Assembly: GCF_000620785.1 (NCBI RefSeq)
Contig: NZ_JIAI01000001.1
Coordinates: 1,426,001-1,490,000 of the forward strand
Length of the DNA: 64,000 nt
From: Actinospineispora acaciae DSM 45401
Lineage (GTDB): Bacteria; Actinomycetota; Actinomycetes; Mycobacteriales; Pseudonocardiaceae
Direction of reading: 5' to 3'
Positions 25,370 through 33,904 of the stretch are shown piece after piece; the stretch's first letter is position 1, and each line of letters begins with the position of its first letter. The notes below the pieces were generated by a model. The model was not told the origin of the DNA and ran no database searches. It worked only from the letters and a program-made list of their open reading frames with translations. Both the position numbers and the translations under genes were made by a program.

Positions 25370-26782
25370 ATGGCCATTGCCCAACCTCGAGGCGGTAACG
25401 CCACCGAGATCGCCGAGGCGTACGCGGACGTGGCGGCCCGGCTGGACCGGTTGCCGTTCACCCGCGTGCAGCGCGGCATCCTGGTCAGGGGCGGCCTGAC
25501 CACAACGTTCGACGGCATGGACAACGGCATCGTGTCGTTCCTGCTGCCGATCGTGACCGGCGCGTTCGCGCTGTCCGGGTTCGAGCAGGGCCTGCTGGGC
25601 AGCTCCGCGCTCATCGGCGCGATCGCGGGCGCGGCCGCCGTGGGCGTGCTCGGCGACCGCATCGGGCGGCGCAACCTGCTGCTCTGGTCGATGGCGTTCT
25701 ACAGCGCGGCGATGCTGGTCGGCGCGTTCGCGACCAGCGGCGGGTTCCTGGTCGCCACCCGGGTCGCGGCCGGGGTGGCCATCGGGATCAACGTCAACAT
25801 CATCGTGCCGTACCTCGCGGAGTTCGCCCCGGTCCGCCGCCGGGGGCACTTCGTCGGCTCGCTGGCCGGCTTCTTCGGCCTCGGGTTCGTGCTCGCCGCG
25901 CTGATCGGGTACCTGGTCATCCAGCACTTCGACCAGGGCTGGCGGATCGCCCTGATCGTGGTGGGGGCGCCGATCGTGCTCGCGGTGTGGTGGCGGCGAA
26001 AGCTGCCCGAGTCGCCGCGCTACCTGGTCTCCCGGGGCAGGATCGAGGAGGCGACGCGGGTCGTGGAGCGGCTGGAGGCACGGGTGCGCGCCTCGCTGCC
26101 CGGCGGCGAGCTACCGAGGCCGGACCGCTCGGTCGACTACGCCCCGGAGAAGCACCTGTCCAGGAACAGCCTCGGCGCCCAGCTCGCGGCGCTGTTCCGC
26201 CGCTCCATGCTGCGGCAGACGGTGCTGGTGATCGTGCTGTGGTTCTGCTTCAGCTTCACCTACTACGGGTTCCTGGTGTTCCTGCCGACCCTGCTGGTGC
26301 AGCGCGGCCTGAGCATCAGCGAGAGCTTCGGCTACACGATCGTCGTCGAGATCGCCCAGGTGGCCGGCTACTACCCGGCGGCCTGGCTATCCGAGCGGCT
26401 GGACCGCAAGTGGAGCATCGTCATCTTCCTGTCCGCGAGCGCGCTGTCCGCCGTGGGGCTGGCGTTCGCCCAGGCCGACGCGCAGGTGGTCGTCTTCGCG
26501 GTGGCGCTGGCGTTCTTCCTCAACGGTGCCTACGCGCCTCTCTACACCTACACCCCCGAGGTGTACCCGACCTGGATCAGGGCGACCGGGGTCGGCGTCT
26601 CCGCGGTGTTCGGCCGCTTCGGCGCGGCGCTGGCGCCGATCGCGATGGGGACGACGTACGCCTCGCTGCGCTTCTCCGGCGTGTTCCTGGTGTTGTGCGG
26701 CGTCATCGCGCTCGCGGTGGGCAGCGTGGTCGTCCTCGGCGTGGCCACCCGGCAGCGGTCACTGGAGCAGATCGCCGGCTGA
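25370..26782 (+). CDS. MFS transporter (sugar/aromatic-acid porter type)
   Basis: A 470-residue 12-helix permease. Loop motifs are GVLGDRIGRRNLLL between helices 2 and 3, a long cytosolic N-terminus (about 40 residues), ESPRYLVSRGRIEEATRVVERLEA in the central loop, and TPEVYPTWIRATGVGVSAVFGR near helix 10. The PESPRWL-like motif and RATG loop are typical of sugar/acid:proton symporters. It follows the M19-like gene by 39 bases and is the last gene of the IclR operon, so it likely imports the substrate handled there. Confidence 0.87.
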   Translation: MAIAQPRGGNATEIAEAYADVAARLDRLPFTRVQRGILVRGGLTTTFDGMDNGIVSFLLPIVTGAFALSGFEQGLLGSSALIGAIAGAAAVGVLGDRIGRRNLLLWSMAFYSAAMLVGAFATSGGFLVATRVAAGVAIGINVNIIVPYLAEFAPVRRRGHFVGSLAGFFGLGFVLAALIGYLVIQHFDQGWRIALIVVGAPIVLAVWWRRKLPESPRYLVSRGRIEEATRVVERLEARVRASLPGGELPRPDRSVDYAPEKHLSRNSLGAQLAALFRRSMLRQTVLVIVLWFCFSFTYYGFLVFLPTLLVQRGLSISESFGYTIVVEIAQVAGYYPAAWLSERLDRKWSIVIFLSASALSAVGLAFAQADAQVVVFAVALAFFLNGAYAPLYTYTPEVYPTWIRATGVGVSAVFGRFGAALAPIAMGTTYASLRFSGVFLVLCGVIALAVGSVVVLGVATRQRSLEQIAG

Positions 26783-26796
26783 GCCTCAGCTGCGCA

Positions 26797-27213
26797 TCAG
26801 GCGGGCAGGCGGCGGGCGATAGTGGGGATCACGATGGCGGCCGCCACCACGTGGGTCAGCATCAGCAGGATCTTGGTGGCGACGGTGGCGTCGGCGAGCA
26901 CATCGGGCACGAAGGACAGCACGGTGAGCGTGACGGTGGTGTACAGCCACGCGGTGCGCGGCCGCCGGGCGAACCGGCGCAGCGCCGTGGCGATGATCAG
27001 GCCGACCACGGAGAAGATGGCGGTGAGCACGGCGAACCCGGAGGTCGGGATCGGGGCGCCGGAAATGGCGGTGCTGGCGCCGAGGGTGTCGCCGGCGGCG
27101 GCCACGAGCGCGGTCGCCGCCGCGGCGGTCACGGTGGCGGCCGAGCCGGCCAGCAGCAGCGAGCCGGCGGTCGGGGTGGCGGACGTGACGAGGGCGGGAA
27201 TGGTGGTGGACAC
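26797..27213 (-). CDS. Small four-helix membrane protein (DUF6069-like)
   Basis: A 138-residue hydrophobic protein starting at the GTG at 27211-27213, preceded by an excellent GGGAGG at 6 bases. The upstream in-frame ATGs at 27297 and 27342 are rejected. Four membrane helices are visible: SLLLAGSAATVTAAAATALV, SGFAVLTAIFSVVGLIIATAL, AWLYTTVTLTVLSFVPDVLA and ILLMLTHVVAAAIVIPTIA. The pattern fits the actinobacterial DUF6069 group. Function unknown. It is a single gene. Confidence 0.65.
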   Translation of the reverse strand: MSTTIPALVTSATPTAGSLLLAGSAATVTAAAATALVAAAGDTLGASTAISGAPIPTSGFAVLTAIFSVVGLIIATALRRFARRPRTAWLYTTVTLTVLSFVPDVLADATVATKILLMLTHVVAAAIVIPTIARRLPA

Positions 27214-27366
27214 GGGGAACCTCCCGGGGGCCGCGGAGACCGGCTCGGTTGCCGTTCTCTCACCCGGGCGTCGATCGGGCTCGCCACGGTTCGACATCGC
27301 CCCGGAAGTTCTTCCAAGATCTTTTCCAGCTGGCTTGCACACCCCGGTCCCAGCCGGGCGGCAAGG

Positions 27367-28317
27367 TCAGGGCACCGGGGTGACCGCCTTGCCGGTGCTG
27401 AACCAGGAGCGGATGTTCTCCACCATGCACTCGTCCATGGCCCGGCGGGTCTCCACCGAGCTGCTGGCCACGTGCGGTTGGAGCACCACGTTGTCGGCCG
27501 TCAGGAGCGGTTCGGGCACGTGCGGCTCGTCGTCGAACACGTCCAGCCCGGCGCCGGCGATCTTCCCGGTGACCACCGCGTCGACCAGCGCCGGCTCGTC
27601 CACCAGCCAGCCCCTGGCGACGTTGACGAACACGCCCTCCGGTCCCAGCGCGGCGAGTATGTCGGCGTCCACGATGTGGCCGCCGCCCGGCGCGCCGGCC
27701 GCGCACAGGAAGAGGAAGTCGGACTCGCGGGCGAGCTCCACGGCCGACGGGTAGGGCCGGTAGCTCAGGTCCGGGGCCGGCCGGGGGTCGTAGTAACCGA
27801 TTTCCATGTCGAACGCGGTGAGCCTCCGGGCGAGCATCCGCCCGATGCGGCCCAGGCCCAGGATCCCGGCGCGCCGGCCGGAGAACCGCCGCGCGGGCGG
27901 GTAGACGTGGCCCGGCCACTGCCCGGCGCGTACCCAGCGGTCGCCCGCGCTGACCCGGCGGGACACGTCGATCGCCAGCACCAGCGCCAGGTCGGCAACG
28001 TCCTCGTAGAGCACCGGCGTGGTGGTGACGACGACGCCGCGTTCGCGGGCGTGCTCCAGGTCGGTCCGTTCTAGCCCGACCCCGAACAGCGACGCGATCT
28101 CCAGCTTCGGCAGCGCGTCCATCAGGGCCGAGGACACCCCGACCATCGGGGTGGTCACCACGCCCCGGACCCGCGTCGCGGCCGGACCCAGCTCGTCGGC
28201 CACGGTGTCCGGCGAGCCGGCCGGGTGCAGGGTGAACTCGCGGCTCAGCTCGTCGATCACGTAGTCGCGGTGGAAACCGACCACCGCCAGCTCTGCCCTG
28301 TCGCTCAGTTGAATCAC
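27367..28317 (-). CDS. D-isomer-specific 2-hydroxyacid dehydrogenase (1 of 3)
   Basis: A 316-residue NAD(P)-dependent dehydrogenase. The nucleotide-binding loop is AGILGLGRIGRMLARRL (about 143-159). The catalytic set appears as ARGWLVDE (Arg region), DVFDDEP (Glu) and LQPHVASSS (His). The start is the GTG at 28315-28317 overlapping the ThDP-enzyme stop. It is the last gene of the sugar-acid operon. The family reduces glyoxylate, hydroxypyruvate or similar 2-oxo acids. Confidence 0.87.
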   Translation of the reverse strand: MIQLSDRAELAVVGFHRDYVIDELSREFTLHPAGSPDTVADELGPAATRVRGVVTTPMVGVSSALMDALPKLEIASLFGVGLERTDLEHARERGVVVTTTPVLYEDVADLALVLAIDVSRRVSAGDRWVRAGQWPGHVYPPARRFSGRRAGILGLGRIGRMLARRLTAFDMEIGYYDPRPAPDLSYRPYPSAVELARESDFLFLCAAGAPGGGHIVDADILAALGPEGVFVNVARGWLVDEPALVDAVVTGKIAGAGLDVFDDEPHVPEPLLTADNVVLQPHVASSSVETRRAMDECMVENIRSWFSTGKAVTPVP

Positions 28318-29945
28318 TCCCTCGGATAACTGGAGACCCGGGTCTCCTTGCTCGTCATGAACTCCAGCAGCGCCGGCTGGCCGGCCTCGGTCGCGGCGAT
28401 GCCGCGCCGGATCGCGGGGACGATGTCGGCGGGCTCGGTGACCCGCTCGCCGTGGCCGCCGAGCGCGCGGGCCAGCGCGGCGTAGTCGCCGGAGATGTCG
28501 GTGGCGCGGTAGCGCTCGGTGGACACCGGCATCCGGGACAGCTCGATCGCCATGCTGTGGTTGTTGAGCAGCACGGACAGGATGGGGATCCGCTCCCGCA
28601 CAGCGGTCTCGAAGTCCATCCCGGTGAAGCCGATCGCGGCGTCGCCCCAGACGTTGACGCACAGCTTGTCAGGGCGGGCCAGCTTCGCGCCCATGGCCAG
28701 GCCGAGGCCGTAGCCGAGCTGCGTGGTCTTTCCCCAGCCCAGGTAGCTCAGCGGCGTGGTGCTGGTCCAGAACGGGGAGAGCTGGTCGCGCGGGCTGCCG
28801 GCGTCGTGGGTGATGATCGTGTTGTCCCGGTCGACGGTGTGTTGCAGGTCCCAGAGCACCCGGTACGGCGAGAGCGGGCGCTCGTCGGAGGTGAGCTCGG
28901 GCAGCCAGCCGGCCAGCCACTCCTGGCGAACCTCGGCGATGCGCGCCGCGACGGGGCCGGGGTCGCGGTGGTCCCGTCCGCGCAGCTCGTCGAGCAGGGC
29001 GTCCAGGGTCAGCGCGGCGTCGCCGAGCAGGCAGGCCTCGGCGGGCAGGTGGTTGTTCAGGTGCGTCGGGTCGAGCGTGGCGTGTACGACCCGCTTGTCC
29101 AGCGGCAGTTGGGTGCCGTAGGCGGTCTCGGTGAAGCTGCAGCCGATCCCGAAGATCACGTCCGAGGCGTCGAGGAAGTGGCGCACCGGTTTCGGGACGG
29201 CCAGCCCGCCGGAGCCGAGCGCCAGCGGGTGGTCCTCGGGGAAGGCGCTCTTGCCCTCCAGGCTGGTGGTCACCGGGGCGGCCAGCAGCTCGGCCAGCTC
29301 GCGCAGCTGGCTCCAGGCCTCGGCGTAGTGCACGCCCTGGCCGGCGTAGATCACCGGCCGGTCCGCCTCGGCCAGCAGCGCGGCGGCCCGGCGCACGTCG
29401 GCCGGGTCCGGGCCGTAGCGCACCCGCCGGGTGGGGCGGTAGTCCAGCGGCTCGGGCACCTCGTCGTGCCACAGGTCGATGGGGATCTCCACCAGGGCCG
29501 GGCCGCCGCGTCCCGAGCGCAGCCGGGTGAACGCCCTGCGCAGCACGTGCGGCACCTCGGCGGCGCTGGTCAGCGGCTCGGCGGACTTGCTGATCGACGC
29601 CATGTTGCGCGCGGCGTGGTAGTTGGGGTCGACGTAGGCGAGCCGGCGCGGGTACCCGGCGGGCATCACCAGGATCGGCACCGACTCCGAGTAGGCCTGC
29701 GCGATGCCGCCGTAGGCGTTCTCGGTGCCCGGCCCGTGCTGCATGGCGAACACCCCGATGGTGCGCCCGCTGGTCACCCGGGAGATCGCGTCGGCCATGT
29801 GCAGCCCGGTGCGTTCCTGGCGCACCACCACCGGGCGGATGCCGGCCACGGCGGCCTCTTCGATGACGTCGTTGACCGGGTATCCGGTGAGTACCGAGAT
29901 CCCCTCCCGCTTGAGGATCTCGGCGATGGCCTCTCTGACGTTCAC
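28314..29945 (-). CDS. ThDP-dependent 2-oxo acid decarboxylase/acetolactate-synthase-like enzyme
   Basis: A 543-residue three-domain ThDP enzyme. The activating glutamate is E44 (VVRQERTGLHMADA). The C-terminal cofactor motif is GDAAIGFTGMDFETAVRERIP ending in LLNN, the GDG-x-NN equivalent. The start is the GTG at 29943-29945 with AGGAGG at 5 bases. Its tail overlaps the next dehydrogenase gene. It probably acts on a C3 2-oxo acid made by the aldolase in the operon. Acetolactate synthase proper is less likely because no small subunit is present. Confidence 0.82.
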   Translation of the reverse strand: MNVREAIAEILKREGISVLTGYPVNDVIEEAAVAGIRPVVVRQERTGLHMADAISRVTSGRTIGVFAMQHGPGTENAYGGIAQAYSESVPILVMPAGYPRRLAYVDPNYHAARNMASISKSAEPLTSAAEVPHVLRRAFTRLRSGRGGPALVEIPIDLWHDEVPEPLDYRPTRRVRYGPDPADVRRAAALLAEADRPVIYAGQGVHYAEAWSQLRELAELLAAPVTTSLEGKSAFPEDHPLALGSGGLAVPKPVRHFLDASDVIFGIGCSFTETAYGTQLPLDKRVVHATLDPTHLNNHLPAEACLLGDAALTLDALLDELRGRDHRDPGPVAARIAEVRQEWLAGWLPELTSDERPLSPYRVLWDLQHTVDRDNTIITHDAGSPRDQLSPFWTSTTPLSYLGWGKTTQLGYGLGLAMGAKLARPDKLCVNVWGDAAIGFTGMDFETAVRERIPILSVLLNNHSMAIELSRMPVSTERYRATDISGDYAALARALGGHGERVTEPADIVPAIRRGIAATEAGQPALLEFMTSKETRVSSYPRE

Positions 29946-29947
29946 CC

Positions 29948-30934
29948 TTACCTCCTGTCGAACACCTCCGGGTTGACCACGACCTCCGGGCGCTTGCCGA
30001 GCAGGGTGTCCCGCGCGCACCGCAGCGCCAGCCTGCTCATCTCCAACCGGGTGGTCCGGGTGGCGCTGCCCAGGTGCGGCAGCAGCACCACCCGCTCCTG
30101 GAGCGTGAGCAGATCGGGATGCACCGCCGGCTCCCCCTCGTAGACGTCGATCCCGGCCCCGGCGATCACGCCGTCGCGCAGCGCGGCGGCCAGCGCCGCC
30201 TCGTCCACCAGCGGGCCTCGCGCGGTGTTGATCAACATCGCGGAGCGGCGCATGCGGGCGAACGCGTGGGCGTCGAACCGGTGCCGGGTGGAGTCCAGCA
30301 GCGGGGCGTGGACGGAAACGAAGTCGCTGCGCGCCAGCAGCTCCTCGAACGACGCGTACGTCACCCCCAGCGCGGCCTCGGTCTCGGGCGGCAGCCGGAC
30401 CACGTCGTGGTAGAGCACCGTCATCTCGAACCCGCGGGCCCGCCGGGCCACCGCGCGCCCGATCTGGCCGAGGCCGAACAGCCCGAGCGTGGCGCCGAAG
30501 ACGTCCACGCCCATCTGCTCCTGGTTCACCCGCCAGTGCGTGTAGCGGCCCGCGCGCAGGAACGCGTCGCCCTCCGGTATCCGCCGCGCGGCGGCCAGCA
30601 GCAGCGCGAACGCCAGGTCGGCGGTGGCCTCGGTGAGCACCCTCGGGGTGTTGGTGACGACCACGCCGGCCCTGGTCGCCGCCGCCACGTCGATGTTGTC
30701 GAACCCGACGGCGACGTTGGACACCACCTTCAGCCGAGGGCAGGCGGCCAGGAACCCCGCGTCGACCCGGTCGGTGAGCAGGCAGACCAGCCCGTCGTAG
30801 TCGGCCGCGGTCGCCCGCAGCTCCTCGGACGGCAGCGGCCGGTGGTCGCGCCGAACGTCCACCTCGATCCCGGAGCCGTCCAGCTCGGCCAGCGCCTCCT
30901 CGACGATCTCCTGCGAGACGAAGATCCTGGTCAC
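29948..30934 (-). CDS. D-isomer-specific 2-hydroxyacid dehydrogenase, glyoxylate-reductase-like (2 of 3)
   Basis: A 328-residue enzyme with LKVVSNVAVGFDNIDVAAAT, the dinucleotide loop TLGLFGLGQIGRAVARRA, and catalytic INTARGPLVDE (Arg), DVYEGEP (Glu) and LPHLGSAT (His). This pattern is closest to glyoxylate/hydroxypyruvate reductases. The GTG start overlaps the aldolase stop (GTGA). It may reduce the aldehyde- or oxo-acid-derived product of the aldolase step. Confidence 0.88.
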   Translation of the reverse strand: MTRIFVSQEIVEEALAELDGSGIEVDVRRDHRPLPSEELRATAADYDGLVCLLTDRVDAGFLAACPRLKVVSNVAVGFDNIDVAAATRAGVVVTNTPRVLTEATADLAFALLLAAARRIPEGDAFLRAGRYTHWRVNQEQMGVDVFGATLGLFGLGQIGRAVARRARGFEMTVLYHDVVRLPPETEAALGVTYASFEELLARSDFVSVHAPLLDSTRHRFDAHAFARMRRSAMLINTARGPLVDEAALAAALRDGVIAGAGIDVYEGEPAVHPDLLTLQERVVLLPHLGSATRTTRLEMSRLALRCARDTLLGKRPEVVVNPEVFDRR

Positions 30935-31725
30935 GCGTACTGCCCAGCTTTCGGAACAGCCCGCCGGCCGTCCTCGAACGCGGTGGCCACCACCTGGGTG
31001 GCGGCCTGGCGCATCAGCGCGGCGTCCGAGCCGACGGTGAACATGCCGTAGCCCTTGGCGTGCCAGCGGCGCACGGTTTCGACGCTGTCGCAGTGGATGC
31101 CGGCCACCACGCCGTGCCGCCGGCAGCCCTCGACGACCGCCTCGATCAACCGCTCGTGCTCCGGGTCCTCCACCTTCAGCGTGGGCGCCATGCCGTGGCC
31201 GAGCGCCAGGTCGGACGGACCCACGTACACCGCGTCCACCCCGGGCACGGACAGGATCGCGTCCAGGTTCTCCACCCCGCCCGGGGTCTCGATCATGACC
31301 GCCACCACGGTGCGCCGGTTGGCCACCTCGGGGCTGTAGTCCGGCACGTCCAGCGCCGCCCGGATCGGCCCCCAGCTGCGCATCCCCCTCGGCGGGTACT
31401 TCACCGCCGCCACCACGGCCTCGGCCTCGGCCGCCGAGCTGACCATCGGCACGATCACGCCCTGCGCGCCGGCGTCCAGCGACTTCATGATGTGGTCCGG
31501 CTGGTTCCACGGCACCCGCACGAACGCCGGCGTCCCGGTGATCGACAACGCCTGCAGCATCGGCATCATCTGGTCGTAGCCGATCACCCCGTGCTGGGTG
31601 TCGATGCACACCCAGTCGAACCCGGAGCGTCCCATCAGCTCGGCGGAGAACGGGCTGGGGATCGAGCACCACCCGCCGATCGTCGCCTCGTCCCCGTCCC
31701 ACAGCTCGCGCAACGACCTACCCAT
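30931..31725 (-). CDS. HpcH/HpaI-family aldolase (2-keto-3-deoxy acid aldolase)
   Basis: A 264-residue class II pyruvate aldolase with FDWVCIDTQHGVIGYDQM (H45 general base), VRVPWNQPDHIMKSLDAGAQGVIVPMV, VMIETPGGVENLD and YVGPSDLALG (metal Glu/Asp). It cleaves 2-keto-3-deoxy-aldonates to pyruvate and an aldehyde. With the rhamnonate-dehydratase-like enzyme encoded two genes upstream, it forms the classic RhmD-RhmA type pair. It overlaps both flanking dehydrogenase genes (8 and 4 bases). Confidence 0.9.
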   Translation of the reverse strand: MGRSLRELWDGDEATIGGWCSIPSPFSAELMGRSGFDWVCIDTQHGVIGYDQMMPMLQALSITGTPAFVRVPWNQPDHIMKSLDAGAQGVIVPMVSSAAEAEAVVAAVKYPPRGMRSWGPIRAALDVPDYSPEVANRRTVVAVMIETPGGVENLDAILSVPGVDAVYVGPSDLALGHGMAPTLKVEDPEHERLIEAVVEGCRRHGVVAGIHCDSVETVRRWHAKGYGMFTVGSDAALMRQAATQVVATAFEDGRRAVPKAGQYA

Positions 31726-32692
31726 TCGCCCTCTCCCCGTTCTCTCGCACGCCGTTCACCACGTTGACCGGCTCCTGCCCGGCCAGCACCCGGCGCAGGT
31801 TCGCCCCCGTTGACTCCAGCATGTTCGCCCGCGCGTGCACAGTGCCGCCGGCGATGTGCGGGCTGAGGAAGACGTTGTCCATCCGCCGCAGCGGCGACTC
31901 GGCGGCAAGCGGCTCGACCTCGAACACGTCCAGCGCCGCGCCGCCGAGGTGCCCCGACCCCAGCGCGGCGACCAGCGCGGCCTCGTCCACGACCGGGCCT
32001 CGGCTGGCGTTGCACAGGATGGTCCCGGGCCGCATCCGGCGCAGCTCGGCCTCGCCGACCAACCCCCGCGTCGAGTCGTCCAGCGGGACGTGCACGGTCA
32101 CCACGTCCGCGCGTTCCAGCAGCTCGCCGAGGGAGACCGGCTCGCAGCCGGGTCGCTCGCGCGGGGCCACGTCGTGGAACAGGATCGGGCAGCCGAACCC
32201 GGCTAGTCGGTCCGCCACCTGCCCGCCGACGTTGCCGAGGCCCAGGATGCCGACGGTGAGCGCGCGCAGGTCGCGTCCCATCCAGTTGTGCAGCCGCCAG
32301 GTGCCGGCGCGCATCTCCCGGTCGGACCGGGCGCCGTGGCGCACCACGTTCAGGATCGCCATCACCGTCCAGTCCGCCACCGCGTCCCGGTTGAAGCCGG
32401 CCGCGTTGGCGACCGGGATCCCCAGCTCGGCGGCGGCCCGGTGGTCGATGTGGTCGAACCCCACCGACGGCTGCAGGACGGCCCGGCAGCGCGTCATCGT
32501 GGCCAGGATCTCCCGGCCCATCGGGTGCCGCCGCCGAATGTCGCTGATCAGGACGTCGGCGTGCGGGACCAGCTCGCGGACCGCATCCCGCGTGGGCGGG
32601 TCCGGCGCGAGCAGCACCCTGACCCGGTCGGTACCGGCCAGCTCGCGCACCTGCTCCTCGGTGAACGGGCTGAGGCAGACGATCGTGTCCAT
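31718..32692 (-). CDS. D-isomer-specific 2-hydroxyacid dehydrogenase (3 of 3)
   Basis: A 324-residue dehydrogenase with AVLQPSVGFDHIDHRAAAEL, TVGILGLGNVGGQVADRL (dinucleotide loop), CNASRGPVVDEAAL, DVFEVEPLA and LSPHIAGGT. It differs clearly from the other two, so the three are not recent tandem copies. The ATG at 32690-32692 is 11 bases after the dehydratase gene. Substrate unknown. Confidence 0.87.
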   Translation of the reverse strand: MDTIVCLSPFTEEQVRELAGTDRVRVLLAPDPPTRDAVRELVPHADVLISDIRRRHPMGREILATMTRCRAVLQPSVGFDHIDHRAAAELGIPVANAAGFNRDAVADWTVMAILNVVRHGARSDREMRAGTWRLHNWMGRDLRALTVGILGLGNVGGQVADRLAGFGCPILFHDVAPRERPGCEPVSLGELLERADVVTVHVPLDDSTRGLVGEAELRRMRPGTILCNASRGPVVDEAALVAALGSGHLGGAALDVFEVEPLAAESPLRRMDNVFLSPHIAGGTVHARANMLESTGANLRRVLAGQEPVNVVNGVRENGERANG

Positions 32693-32703
32693 CTCCGAAC
32701 CGC

Positions 32704-33900
32704 CTAGGTGAAGGCCAGCTCGCGGCGGCCTTCGATCTTGTCCTGGTCCAGGTCCATGCCCAGCCCCGGTTGCGTCGGCGGCGACACCTGCCCGTCCACC
32801 GGGTGCACCGGGTGCTCGAGGAACCACTGGTTGATGACGTTCCACTTCACCAGGTACTCCAGCAGCGGGGTGAGCGTGGGCGGCAGCGCGAAGCTGAGGT
32901 TCGCGTTCGCCGGCACCGAGTGCCCGTGCGGGATCAGCCGCACGTCGTACGCGCTGGCCAGCGTGGCGATCTTGACCATCTCGCTGATCCCGCCGGCCCA
33001 GTAGGTGTCCGGCTGGTAGATGTGCATCGCGCCGGCCGCCATCAGCTGGTGCAGGCCCCAGCGGGTGTACTCGTGCTCCCCGCCGGAGACCTCGATGCCG
33101 TTCGGCATCCGCCGGGCGATCTCGGCGTAGGCGGCCGGCTTGTCCGGCAGCACCGGCTCCTCGATCCAGCGCGGCGCGTACTCGGCCAGCCGCTGCGCCA
33201 TCCGCAGCGTGTACGGCACGTCCCAGGACATCCAGGCATCGACCATGATGTCCACGTCCGCGCCCACCGCCTCGCGCAGCGCCGCGACCAGCGCGATGGT
33301 GGCCCGCTCCCCGGCCTTGCCGTCCACCGGCCCGTGCCGGGGGAACCACTTCATCGCGGTGAACCCCTGGCCGACCAGCTCGGCGGCCCGCTCGCGGGCG
33401 CTGTCGGTCTCCAGCGAGTAGCCCAGCGCGGAGGCGTAGGCGGGGATCGAGTCCCGGGTCGGCCCGCCGAGCAGCACGTGCACCGGGACGCCGAAGTGCC
33501 GGCCCCTGAGGTCCCACAGCGCGCAGTCCACCGCGCTGAGCGCCAGCATCGGCACGCCCTTGCGGCCGTGCACCAGGTACCTGTACATGACGTCCCACAG
33601 GTACTCGGTGGCCAGGGCGTCCTGGCCGACCAGCAGCGGGGCGATCTGGGTGAGGACCAGGTACGCCTGGTCACCTCGGATCGGGCCGGCGGTTCCGGTG
33701 ACGCCCTCGTCGGTCTCGATGTGCACGAAGATCGACGTCATCCGGTACGAGCCGGGCGCGCTCGGCGGCAGGTACTCGGGGCCCTGCGCGGCGAAGTGCG
33801 GGTAGACGTCGACGGGGCGGATCAGCCGTTCCTCCCAGAACGCCCCGGGGTGGTCCATCGTGCCGGTGTACTCCACGCATCGAACGGCCGCGATCTTCAT
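32704..33900 (-). CDS. Enolase-superfamily sugar-acid dehydratase (L-rhamnonate dehydratase-like)
   Basis: A 398-residue mandelate-racemase/enolase-superfamily enzyme. The metal ligands D221 (MVDAW), E247 (WIEEP) and E275 (GGEHE) and the catalytic H325 in IPHGHS are all visible. FTAMKWFPRHGPVDG and GEHEYTRWG match the rhamnonate dehydratase subgroup. It should remove water from an aldonic acid to give a 2-keto-3-deoxy acid. It lies 4 bases after the binding-protein gene. Confidence 0.85.
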   Translation of the reverse strand: MKIAAVRCVEYTGTMDHPGAFWEERLIRPVDVYPHFAAQGPEYLPPSAPGSYRMTSIFVHIETDEGVTGTAGPIRGDQAYLVLTQIAPLLVGQDALATEYLWDVMYRYLVHGRKGVPMLALSAVDCALWDLRGRHFGVPVHVLLGGPTRDSIPAYASALGYSLETDSARERAAELVGQGFTAMKWFPRHGPVDGKAGERATIALVAALREAVGADVDIMVDAWMSWDVPYTLRMAQRLAEYAPRWIEEPVLPDKPAAYAEIARRMPNGIEVSGGEHEYTRWGLHQLMAAGAMHIYQPDTYWAGGISEMVKIATLASAYDVRLIPHGHSVPANANLSFALPPTLTPLLEYLVKWNVINQWFLEHPVHPVDGQVSPPTQPGLGMDLDQDKIEGRRELAFT

Positions 33901-33904
33901 GTCC

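Noticed and set aside
27213..27366. A longer start for the DUF6069-like gene at 27297 or 27342
   Set aside because: The GTG at 27213 has an ideal ribosome site and begins the hydrophobic protein; the upstream residues are polar and unlike the family.
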